Assembly: GCF_000002995.4 (NCBI RefSeq)
Contig: NW_025062476.1
Span: 4,025,001 to 4,089,000, forward strand
Source of the DNA: Brugia malayi
Lineage: Eukaryota > Nematoda > Chromadorea > Rhabditida > Onchocercidae
Direction: 5' to 3'
Length of the DNA stretch: 64,000 bases
The notes beneath the pieces are model-generated. The model did not search any database. It saw only the letters and a list, made by a program, of their open reading frames with translations, and was not told where the DNA came from. Shown piece by piece: positions 29,801-38,639 of the stretch (position 1 is the first letter of the stretch; the number at the start of each line of letters is the position of its first letter). The translations under genes and the position numbers were made by a program.

Positions 29801-32800
29801 AGACATTATCCAGACAAACGTGACCAATCTCAAAACTGAAATTAATTCTAAAAAAATTTAGAGCACAACCGAATTTGAAGTCTTATCTACAAAGAAAGAA
29901 TTCTGAATTTTCCCAGTTCAATTTTCCAAAACTATTAAGTATAAAAAGTTACCTGCAACAAAAATACTTAGCAAGTGAATTGTGCAGTATCAGATCACGA
30001 TTTGTTTCATCGGTTTTTTCAAGTCGTATAATTCGATTTAATATAAGCGGAATTTTCTTGTAACGTGCAAGCATTACTTCCAATGGACGATTAATAATAG
30101 TCAGTGCTGGCAATTGCTAGAAGTAATATATTATAAACAATATCTTACATGAAATATAATATATTTTCAAGATCAATACTTACCATTGTTTCGGCAACTG
30201 TGGCACAGTCGTCTCCAACATCAGCAAATTCAAGCATTTTAGTGAAAAAGCAACTCCGTTCAATGGATAGTGAGGTGAAGTTTCTCTGGAATTCTCTGAT
30301 TACCTAGAATAAGTAGATTTTCAAATTTTTTATTTTTTAAGTTTTTTTTCGAAATTTTTTAATTTTATGAAATGATATAATTCCTTTAAAATGGCAAATA
30401 GAAGTGTCTGTATAAGCATTAGAAAAATGTCTAATATCACAAAGATTACTGAGTTATTGGAAATTGCACGTTTGTTAGTTCTAATGTTTAAATATTTCGA
30501 AAAAAGCTCAAAAAAGGTTACGACACTTTAACATGAGAACAATTTGCTTGTGCAAATTATTATGCATTTGATATTTACTTCGTCCTCATCCTTTCCTCTT
30601 AGCATCGTTATGATTAACAATATTAACGGTAGCAAACACTTATTATATATTAAAATATATATTAAAAATTTTCAATTTTTATTACTTGTTATATTAAAAA
30701 AAAAAAAAAAAAAAAAATTGAAATTTTTTATTACTTGTTCTCTAAACGCAACCGTAAGGCCATCAAGGAATGCAAGTTTGATTACAACCAACTGAGTCTC
30801 CAAATTTAATTTGACAATATAGAATGATTTCGGGATATGATTATCATTATCACTGAAAAAAAAGTGCTCCAAAGCTCGAGAGAAAAGTTTAACTTCTTTA
30901 TTGAAAATTATTAAAAAAAAAATATATATATATATATTGAAAGTGAAACTAAACGTCCTCTACATATTTTATTGAAGATTATGTGGTACTACTCTTAGTA
31001 TAGCACTTTTGCAAGTCGAACATAACTTGAAAATATTAGAATTTAAAGAAAATAATGTCTTAACTGGTTTAATTATTTAGTGATTTCACTAGCAATAGAG
31101 CGAATATTTAAATAATGAAAGATCAAAAACGAACTCTTCAACAAACTTTACATAAGTTTGTCCATGAACAAGCGAAAATGTTGTCATTTGTGCCAGCATA
31201 TCATAAAATACAGCTAATGAAAGCTGCGATGTAACTTTTACATTCGGTTCCTCGAATAGAAATAATCGTGGAGGCAACGGATGATCATGAGTAAGAATTA
31301 CACGAAAAGTGTATACTTGTGACCAACTTTGCCTGAGAAATTAAAAATTACAAAAAGTTACGATAGAAGAGTAAAAAGGTACAATTATCTTCACTATTTA
31401 GAGTGAGCTACATTTACACAATTCTTTAGTTTGAGTCAATTATTTAATCAGTTATTTAGCTCCTACTTTTTCATTCATTCAGAATTAACACTAATGAATG
31501 ATAATACGGCTTATGCTATCTTAACTTACTGAATCTCATCTTTTCTGTACATCCACTCTTTTTTGTTGCGATCTAAAAAAAGTGGCATGTCATCAAATGG
31601 ATTTATATTGCTACCGTCTTGCTGAACATTTCATTCTCTAATTTAACCCAAATACCCTTCCACCCCAAAAATATCCATTATTCCAACACACTATATTTTT
31701 ACCAAAGTCTTTCTTCAAATTCACTTATAATCCGCCAAAATTCGACAAAATTTGCTGTGGTAACATTTTGTGAGCATAAAGTTTCCAATTCTCTGTAAAG
31801 GAAATAATAAATCTAAATTAAAAAAATAAATTAAAATAAGTTGACTTAGAGATATGTAAGGAATATGAAGGAATTTTTAAGTTTTTGTAGTGATCACGTA
31901 ATTCCGTTCACCATGCCCCAACACTGTATTTAACAGGGCAATTCATATAGCAAAATATTGTCAAGCTGATCAGGAACGTAACTTCATTAGAATAATTTAC
32001 CTGGTACTTATGGTTAGTACAGCTTTGTTTTCTTTTATAACATAGCGAAACAATGACTTTTCTTTTAATACTTCAGGTGGAAGACGAAAAATATCTGGCA
32101 AAGAATTGAATGAATGAACGTGAATTAACATACGATCCGTTTCAAGCAATCTGACAATAAGAATAAATAAAAAAGGTGAATAATATTCATTCTAAATGCC
32201 TCTTTAAGTCACTGAAACATAATTTTTTGCAATAACAAACAAATTACTGTAAAGAAAAATAATTTCGGGAAAAGTAGAGATAAACTAACCTAAAAATAGT
32301 ATGTCGATATGCATCTGAAAAAGTCTGCTTTGTTGTATTTATGGAACAACGATCGGATAACAAATCCCGTATTATGCCACATTGTGCTTCACATATTACC
32401 GTTATTTTCAACTTTGCTCTATAAAAATATTCCATATGATTTTCGTTGGAGAAAAATGTCCATACATTATATATGTGATTATACGATAATTAGTATTTAA
32501 CATAACTATTAGGTAATACGCGTTATATTCTGAGGAAACTATTACTCAGTTTAAGGTAACAATTTAATAAAAATAGAGCAAATATTAAGAATTCTCAAAA
32601 ACTTGAGATTAAAATTGCCTTCAATAATATCTATCATGAGTTATCAAGAAAAGTAATGTAGTGATCCGATAAATTGTAACATTAAAATAAACCTCTTTGT
32701 ATAATCTTCGGAGAGAGCGCAAATTTTATAGCCAATTGTCACCTGCGGTTTCCAAGGTAGACTAAGTTCTACCAATATCGATGACTGATCATCCCCTTTT

Positions 32801-35800
32801 TTCAATACTCTCAATTCACGTAGTATAAAACCCTCATGAAGACGTAAACGTATAAAATACTCCAAATATGATTCATACTCCATACTGTAGTGCATTCTAC
32901 GAATAACACCACTGAAATAGTCATTAATATTGAAAAAAAAAAAAAAAAAAATGTTAATAAACAAACTTTATTAAAAGCACGAAAACACAAGCATTATTAA
33001 AAGTTGAAAATTTTTGTGGGAAAATTTACAAATATTTATGGGAAAAAAAATTCCCAGGTCAATGTTTGGAAAAATTATTTTTCGTTCGAATGAGGATGAA
33101 AAACTGAAGTTCGAATGAAAAGTTGAAGTTTGAAGGGAGCAAAAATTCTTAACAGATTAGAACACTGAGAAAATACATACCAAGTGTATGGTTCAACAAA
33201 CTCTGGATTAATTTGCTGAATGAGATCTTTAATATAATTATCTGATGTATCCAACAGCTGAAGATTCTTGCATAAAAGTGATTGACTTTGAACTGGATCA
33301 AGACCATTCTAAAAAAGAAATAATACCGGTCTCCCATACACAAATATTAATTAAAAATTTTAACAAAGTGTTTCCCTTTTCGTTTTACTTTTTTAACTTA
33401 ATTTTAGAACTCACATCTGCGGTAGCTTGATATTCGTCCGGTATATAGATGCCTGATGTTCCCCTTGCAAGAAAAGTCAAAAAACCGGGTGATGAGAAAT
33501 GTCCAAACACAGCATTCGTATTGCAATCTCCTTGAATCTTAAATGAAAAAACTATCTTTTCCCATACTTCACCTTTATTTCAGTCAAAATCCATTACTAA
33601 AACTATAAAAAAATTACCTCCTGAGTTTTGAAATATACGAAAAATCAGACATATCAAATTTTAAAATGACGTCTATGTACTCAGAACCTAATACCAGATA
33701 TTGTGTGAGCTACCAAACTTAAATTAAAAAACGAACTCATCAAAAGCTAGAAGGGATACACGAAAATCAATTTTATGATCATTTTGAGATACTTATTAAA
33801 AAAATCTGTATTACCTGTATAAATGAACAAGCGATGGAGTAATTTCGTAGTTGAACCATTAATTTTTGTAAAGCGTGTATATCTGTTACATTACATACTG
33901 CATCCGTTATCAATACTATGTCTGGAGAAGTTTTTTAGTTAAAAAGTACAAAACGGATGAAAAATTAGAAACTGGGAATTTGAAATTCCAAAACTTAAGT
34001 GATATGCAGTGGACATATGTATCTCACAATAAGAAAACTAATACTAATTGTGACGTGAAGTTTCTTACAAAATTTTTCAAAAATGAATCACACAAAGACT
34101 ATGGAATTAAATAAGAATGCAAGATTCACGAAGCTTTTTTATGATTTTTTTTCGTATTCCTGTCTTTATAAGAAAATACTGTTATTATCTATGTCTTACT
34201 GGGTTGCGCTGTGTCTGGTAGCAATTGTAAACCAATAAGACCAACTCGTAGCATAAACATCAGTGACCACTCTGAATTAATAAATCCTTCATCAGTACGA
34301 CTAGTCCGAGAAGTCATTCTGCAAAGACAATTATATAACATATATAGAACTGTAATATGTCAGTTATTCTTGACTGACAATTCTTGCAATTGTCAGTTAA
34401 AACACATTTTTAAAGATAATTTTTAAACAGATGTCTCTAATACTAAATAGTAAAGTTTCAGAAGTATAAAATTTACTACTGCTTTTATCAAAAGGGAAAT
34501 GGAAAACCAACTGAGCAGCTAACAGGCCGTGCATTGAATCCCTGAATCCATCCGTTGCGTGGGATTGTTGCCGAAAGAAATTTTCCGGTAGAAGATCTCC
34601 AGCTCTCTGCAATTACTCATATACATCATGGATTACTGCATCTCAACACACATAACGCCTTATTTTTAGTTTCCCTAGCTATTTTTGGAATTTCAGAGTG
34701 TAAAGTAAAAAAAGATGATTTTTCCTAATTTTTTCCTCATAGTAATCAATTTCGAGAAAGATTGAAAAATTATGCTATAAATGTGCGACTACGATCAGGT
34801 CAAAATGTGATATGTTGAATTGGAAAAAATCAAAAGCTGCATAAACTTTTCAAATTTTTCGTAAAAATCAGAGGAAAAGTATTCAGAGAACTATATGCAG
34901 GTGTATATAGTGCCACCATTACCTGTCGTAATTTCTTTCGCTCGTGATTCCACTTTCTCAAATGAGGTTGTACAGTCCAACATAGTCTATTAGAGAACAA
35001 TGCAAACCGTTCTTGGACATATTGTAGAATACAATCGATATTCTTTTTCGTAAGCAAATAACCTTGCACTATAACCTATAAAAACTGTTGACTTTAATCA
35101 ACTACTAATTTAAGATTTTAAATTACAGTTTCAAATTATCAGTAATATTCGCCGAAAAATTACAACATTTTGCTGCCTCTTGATCTCATATTTTTATCCA
35201 TATTCATATTTTATGTGATTCGGATAGCTTTCTCATACATGCATCAGACAATAAAAAGAAGCTAATAATGCTAATAAGAATTTGATGAATTATTTATGTC
35301 AGCCGTAAGTTCCAAAATCATATTCTGTAATAAAAATGTCATTTTCTGAAACTATTAACTACTGGTTTACATTCTAAATTTTAACCAATGTTCTCCTTTA
35401 AACAAAAATCTCTAATTACTAACTCTATCCTCATCGAAAGCAATAAATGGACTATAGAAACAAATCGTAATAAATATTTCGGGAGAAAATTTATTTGCTG
35501 GTAGAAAATTTCCATCCACAAGAAGTCCTTCCAGGCATTGTTGTAATCGGTTGATAATTTTTGAATGTGGCACACAACTTGCTGCCCCATCCTATAAAAT
35601 AATTAAATAAGCACAGAAAATGAAATGAATTACATTGAAGTGAGAAATATTAGTTTTATTTCTTATTTTCTGTTGCTCCTTAATGTTTTCCATTCATACC
35701 GCAGAAACCAATCAGATTAACTCGCAGTGAATGAAATTAATAATGTTTAAAAAATGATAAAACTCAAAAGAAATGGATAAAATACTAGCTGAAACAATAA

Positions 35801-36844
35801 ATATCAAGTAATAAGTATCACTAGTAAAATCAATTCGGAATACACAGAAAAGAATTACATTAGTGAAATAGTTGTTAGCATACTAATTGGATCCTAAAAA
35901 TTGACCAAAAATTATCATACAAATTGGTTTGAAAAAGAAAAACGAACCACAATGAAAGTAGAAGGACTGATATCAATGACAAAAACAAAACGATAACTTC
36001 GCGCAACATATGATATTAGTGTGTTGCTTGTTACCAGTAGCTTTTCATCATTGTGCACTTCATCACCATCTCGAGCACTGATTTTCACAATCTCTACTTC
36101 ATTCTCATCCTTGAATGACTGATTTGTTAACTTTATCAGACAATGGTACCGAAATATAAGCCAACAACTTTACAATTTCTAAATTATATGCTTTCAGATA
36201 CTCCTTTTTATAAATGACTACATCCGTTTCCCAATACAATAATTAATCAAACGCGCTTTAAAAATTATCATGCTATGTAATCCTAAGTATTAATAATAAT
36301 ATTTTAATGATTTATCATCAATTTCCTTTGACATTCACCGACAGCGACTTGATTTAGTCGACTATTCATTTCATTTGTTAAACTTGATTAATCGTTAAAT
36401 TTTCAGAACGAATACTGCTTCACGCTATCGATTCTTATTTTTATTTCGAACAATGCTTTGTTAAAAAATGACTCAGACTAAATAGCACACAAATTTATGT
36501 TCTGGCTTCCCATCTGTAACAAAAATAAAAAGAACTTCGCATTGCAAAAGGCTTCAACCGTCGAGAATTTTAAATCTTAAATAGATAATAAATAACAATT
36601 ATTAGTAAGATATTTGATAACATTCATGAAGTAATACTTCATTTGATGTTTCGATTGCAACTGTGCTATTAATATGTTTCAGATACCATAATGTTTGAAT
36701 GTATTTGCCAGTTTCCGAACTATTCGATACCAACAGTATTACATTACTTGCTTCTCGTACAGCACAACCATTACCATCCGATGAATTCTTAGATTTATTT
36801 AATTCATTTTCCTCTTTATTACAATGATCGTTAATATTTTCCAT
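2803..36844 (-). CDS. SZT2: SZT2 orthologue (KICSTOR scaffold subunit), many exons
   Basis: Very large multi-exon gene, read from 36844 (ATG) to the TAA at 2803-2805. Conceptual exons match vertebrate SZT2 in order along the whole length. Examples are YRFVFVIDISPST near 35960, GFHIVYGDNGIINLV and VLQYIIFPP near 29350-29440, LVNPQHVL near 24150, DRHIQLLVHG-like LLTVHGIHEP near 16700, VLSWQNARSRL near 12270, AHVHSFTYDFHLRMV near 7310, and a C-terminal exon at 2803-2937 ending SSLMN. By rough addition the protein is about 2,700-3,000 residues, somewhat shorter than the human protein (about 3,400). In the family, SZT2 is the scaffold of KICSTOR, which recruits GATOR1 to lysosomes so that amino-acid loss turns mTORC1 off. 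No signal peptide or membrane segment was noticed, and no exon seems broken. Most internal exon borders are approximate, so individual coordinates should not be used as final. Confidence 0.93.
4464..4612. repeat. Direct duplication inside an SZT2 intron
   Basis: A segment of about 52 bp at 4464-4517 recurs at 4561-4612. Both copies begin TTATATTCACTTTAGTTATA and end in TACTGTAAGAAG, with a few substitutions and a small indel. Between them an AAGTAATAGCATTTA unit is also doubled. It is a local tandem-type duplication, entirely intronic. A related fragment (TTCACTTTAATTATAATAAC) is present near 24531 in another intron. Confidence 0.75.
6223..6263. repeat. 20-bp tandem duplication in SZT2 intron
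   Basis: Two adjacent 20-bp copies of a TT(T/C)CAACAAATAATAATAA-type unit, at about 6223-6242 and 6244-6263, differ by one or two bases. Small intronic duplication with no suggested function. Confidence 0.7.
7051..7553. repeat. 32-bp repeat copy in two neighbouring SZT2 introns
   Basis: The segment at 7051-7082 (containing TCGTGCCAGATATGAAT) recurs at 7522-7553 with two substitutions. The two copies sit in the introns on either side of the exon encoding AHVHSFTYDFHLRMV. The flanks outside the 32 bp do not match well, so this looks like two copies of a short dispersed repeat rather than a segmental exon duplication. Confidence 0.7.
9015..9945. mobile_element. Foldback / MITE-like element: long imperfect inverted repeat
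   Basis: The stretch reads as two arms of about 360 bp in opposite orientation. The left arm is about 9015-9388, the right arm about 9578-9945, and a spacer of about 190 bp lies between. Matching landmarks include ATCTATTCGTTATAAT (left, about 9350) and its complement near 9600, ATTTCATTCTATGTTTTTGG (left, about 9277) and its complement near 9660, and AATCAATCACCAAATATTT-type sequence near 9091 and 9868. Identity looks near 80% with several indels. The spacer carries a short extra copy of the TAGAATGAAATAAC unit (about 9500), suggesting internal rearrangement. No transposase frame is present, so this fits a non-autonomous foldback or MITE element. It lies in a 1,408-bp SZT2 intron (8557-9964). 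Outer ends and target-site duplications could not be fixed by eye. Confidence 0.8.
9965..10045 (-). other. SZT2: Short SZT2 exon next to the foldback element
   Basis: An 81-bp phase-0 exon encodes 27 residues (AVIADLPSRHVSGSKASLLE and on). It has an upstream AAACAG acceptor at 10046-10051 and a GTAAGT donor at 9959-9964. It sits between the exon encoding SHSRIVHFVRSPLLLFPKW (about 10350-10560) and the one starting at 8556. The human protein has a variable serine-rich linker at this point, so the exon is supported by splice sites and open frame rather than by similarity. Confidence 0.6.
10561..10642. repeat. Tandem ATTATTTATAAAATAAAAC units in SZT2 intron
   Basis: Three to four imperfect copies of an approximately 20-bp unit, ATTATTTATAAAATAAAAC, lie head to tail directly upstream (in sense) of the exon that starts near 10560. 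AT-rich minisatellite-like tract. Confidence 0.7.
11285..11353. repeat. Three-unit tandem repeat (21-24 bp) in SZT2 intron
   Basis: Units at 11285-11308, 11309-11329 and 11330-11353 share the pattern TGTTT(T/C)GTT..TTA(G)..CAT. The first and third units are nearly identical and the middle one is shorter by three bases. Intronic minisatellite seed. Confidence 0.7.
14203..14224. repeat. (AT)n microsatellite
   Basis: An uninterrupted AT dinucleotide run of about 22 bp in an SZT2 intron. Shorter (TA)n runs occur at about 5018-5034, 13516-13530 and 30924-30938, also intronic. Confidence 0.85.
24964..28786 (-). other. Giant SZT2 intron (3,823 bp)
   Basis: The intron is bounded by the GTAAGT donor (28781-28786 on the plus strand as ACTTAC) and an acceptor ending at 24964. 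Flanking exons join seamlessly in the SZT2 alignment. It is roughly ten times the typical intron here. Most of it is featureless AT-rich DNA. Three parts stand out: a minus-strand open frame of about 55 codons near 26855-27025, a moderately GC-richer zone at about 27240-27540 that is open on both strands, and the 27630-27960 island described separately. No complete nested gene could be built. Confidence 0.8.
27630..27960 (-). pseudogene. Possible decayed purD-like (GAR synthetase C-terminal) fragment
   Basis: This island is clearly richer in GC than the surrounding intron. On the minus strand one frame reads VFFGRFHETDKFVSVGGRVL followed by GIANATLPDL and then a stop (about 27700-27810). The GGRVL motif, preceded by a VF..G strand about 14 residues earlier, is the arrangement in the C-terminal ATP-grasp part of glycinamide ribonucleotide synthetase (PurD), which reads roughly VFHAGT...GGRVL.VTA. 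A second frame just after it (about 27605-27695) reads AYLVAYFKSIAFSMEIYWK. Its I-x-F-x4-Y spacing is like the PurD tail (I-x-F-x4-Y-R-x-D). Stops and frame changes show it is not functional. If real, it would be a fragment of bacterial (for example Wolbachia) or old host origin lodged in the intron. Short matches by eye can mislead, so this is tentative. Confidence 0.35.
28787..29500 (-). other. SZT2: SZT2 conserved core exons upstream of the giant intron
   Basis: Two exons lie here. The upstream one (ending about 29270) carries RRLNEGFHIVYGDNGIINLV and VLQYIIFPP, among the best-conserved stretches against human SZT2. The downstream one (28787 to about 28960) carries LQLMTEMWLEPLAV and GIIQQQ, matching the human sequence around NLVTEVWVEPQ. 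It ends at a strong GTAAGT donor that opens the 3,823-bp intron. The next coding sequence, at 24963 (IRATDEDIICTLSTLDQVMSLC), continues the same alignment with no gap, so the long intron removes no recognisable coding sequence. Confidence 0.85.
30676..30739 (-). repeat. 15-bp direct repeat flanking a 22-nt homopolymer, duplicating a splice donor
   Basis: TTTTTATTACTTGTT occurs at 30676-30690 and again at 30725-30739, on either side of a 22-base A run (30696-30717). In the sense (minus) orientation the upstream copy holds the real SZT2 donor: the exon ends at 30735 with coding FREQ, followed by GTAATA. The second copy recreates the same CAA|GTAATA donor 50 nt further on. Using it would add 50 nt and shift the frame. 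The layout of repeat, homopolymer and repeat resembles a target-site duplication around a poly(A) insertion, or replication slippage. Confidence 0.7.
33179..36844 (-). other. SZT2: SZT2 N-terminal exon block with VWA/MIDAS-like motif
   Basis: The exons run from the start codon through KYIQTLWYLKHINSTVAI (about 36690), YRFVFVIDISPSTFIV (35947-36000), EGLLVDGNFLPANKFSPEIF (about 35500), VQGYLLTKKNIDCILQYVQE (about 35030), LRVGLIGLQLLPD (about 34230), DIVLITDAV (about 33915) and FGHFSSPGFLTFLARGT (about 33490), ending with an exon at about 33180-33310. All have clear counterparts in the human N-terminus. A hydrophobic strand followed by D-x-S-x-S (DISPS), with a later hydrophobic strand followed by TD (LITDA), is the arrangement of metal-binding residues in von Willebrand A folds. 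The motif is visible; the fold and metal binding are inferred. Confidence 0.8.
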
Positions 36845-36865
36845 ACATTAGAAATTCTATACTTA

Positions 36866-36884
36866 CAACCTAAAAAAGGATCCT
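36866..36884 (-). promoter_or_regulatory. Candidate spliced-leader acceptor upstream of SZT2
   Basis: Read on the minus strand, CCTTTTTTAG ends at 36870, 25 nt before the ATG at 36844. A U-rich tract plus AG this close to a start codon, with no exon needed upstream, is the usual form of a nematode trans-splice site. It could instead be the acceptor of an ordinary 5' UTR intron. Confidence 0.35.
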
Positions 36885-37683
36885 TTGTCAAATTTTAAAT
36901 TTATTAATTTATCCATGCAACTATGATTTTAGTTGAAAAACTTTGAAGATTTATTTTCACTCGTGATATCAAAACAGCATTATAAAAACTGATCACAAAA
37001 ATTTTGAAATTCAAAACCTTGAACTTCAAATCATTAAAAACTTAATTAAACAAAGAAGGATTAAAAAGGCTTAAACTATTTAAGATACTGTATGTTGCTT
37101 AAAATTAAAGGAAAGGCAACTTAAAATTAAGCCTTTTTTTCACCAATTAATGTTGATATGTTTGAGGAAATCATTTGTAAAGAAATCTATATAAAAATTA
37201 TGCAATTAATTATAATTTGTTTAGAATATCTTCGTCTAGCTAGTATCTCCAACACAATAAGTTAGATATATAAACAAATTATAAATTGAACAAAAATACA
37301 AACGATAAAACAATTCCACGCTTTATTAAATTTATTTATCATCTCCTAAACATTTAATAAAATTTAATGAAATTGAAATAAACACTACAAATGCTTCGAT
37401 TATAACTGTTTGTTACTTTTAAAAAGAATTCACATCCTATCAGGTAAGCAGTAAAAATAAATCAATTCCTATTTACACAATTGTAAACAACATAGTGCCT
37501 ATTCTAATCAATCAATATTTGTGTACATCAACACAATGAATAAAACTACCGAATAGTTTGTCATTTCACTTTTATTTTACACTATTTTCATCATCTTCAT
37601 TTCAACTTTTTCTCTTCTTACATCACTTAATTGCGATCACTTTAAAGCATTTTCATTATTCTGAAACGATATAACAGATAACT

Positions 37684-37905
37684 TTGAATTTCAAAAATTT
37701 AAATCTCTAACCCAACCCCAATCGCAATTTCCAGTGCAAAAGCCAAAAAGTACCGAGGCCAAAAAATCCACCACGTTTTGGAGGAAAGAAGAAAACATGG
37801 CCCGTAAAGAATTAGCTAAAGAACGAAAGATAAACCATTTTGTCTCTACGAAACAAAAATTATTTTTGAAGAAGACTTTTTGTTTTAGAAGATTATTTGT
37901 GTGAC
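37684..37905 (+). other. GC-richer patch with 73-codon open frame in the intergenic region
   Basis: A plus-strand frame is open from about 37684 to a TGA near 37903. It is lysine-rich, with an internal Met (MARKELAKERKINHF and on) about halfway. The core (37720-37830) is noticeably less AT-rich than its surroundings. On the minus strand the same patch also has an open stretch (PPKRGGFFGLGTFW). No family was recognised with confidence. It could be an unannotated 5' exon or upstream ORF, a small gene or a gene relic. Confidence 0.25.
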
Positions 37906-38596
37906 TGGTTAAATTTTAGAAATTGAACAAAATTGTTTTATATTTGCAATAAGGCTAATAGTCAACAACAGATTTTATACTTTAATTGTTGGACTATTTC
38001 ATAACAATGAAATATTAAATTTAATGTAAATGTTGATTTCAACTAGAATTCTCCATTCATCATTTGCATATATTCATAAATTATGCCTCTTTTTTTTTTT
38101 GAATTTTAAAATTAGGAAGTTAATTCATTCAAATATTCAATCATTTTTATCTTTTCGAATTCATCACCATTAAATTCTTTTTTCGTGTGTTCAATTTTTA
38201 TTTTCATATTGAATTAATTATGATTTCTATTATAATTAATTATAATTTGCGTTTCCTTTAAATTACACCGTAAATAAAACTATGTTGTTTACGAGAGGAA
38301 ATCAATGATCAATTATCGATTTTTAAGTTTACAGCTAATTAACTTGAACTTAATTCATATCCATTCCTGACTAATTACATCTATCAAATTTACGAGACGC
38401 CACGTGATTATACTTTGTAATATGTTTATTGAGTACTTTCCTCTTGCAATTACAATGATTATTATTCAAGATTTATTGTATTCGGAATATTTATAAACTT
38501 CATTTGCATTCCTTCCTTCACATGTGACTTCACGTACGTGTACAAATTAATAATTATTGAAGTTTAATTTAGAAATTTTTGAAATTTCCAAATTTT

Positions 38597-38607
38597 TCCT
38601 ACTTTAG
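38597..38607 (+). promoter_or_regulatory. Candidate spliced-leader acceptor upstream of the GH31 gene
   Basis: A pyrimidine-rich TTCCTACTTTAG ends at 38607, 32 nt before the ATG at 38640. The spacing fits nematode SL trans-splicing. An ordinary cis-spliced upstream exon cannot be excluded, and it matters because such an exon could add an N-terminal membrane anchor. Confidence 0.35.
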
Positions 38608-38639
38608 AGTAATATCTATTTGAATAATTCAATTAAAAT

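Larger units (their letters stand above)
36845..38639. other. Divergent intergenic region between SZT2 and the GH31 gene
   Basis: About 1.8 kb separates the start codons of two genes transcribed away from each other, so it should hold both promoters. It is AT-rich with no clear TATA or CpG structure by eye. The only distinct part is a GC-richer patch at about 37700-37840 inside a plus-strand open frame (annotated separately). Splice-acceptor-like sites occur just upstream of both start codons. Confidence 0.6.

Noticed and set aside
37796..37905. MARKELAKERK... as a possible ribosomal protein S14 start
   Set aside because: Lysine/arginine richness gives a superficial likeness, but the spacing of conserved residues is wrong and no S14 C-terminal motif follows.
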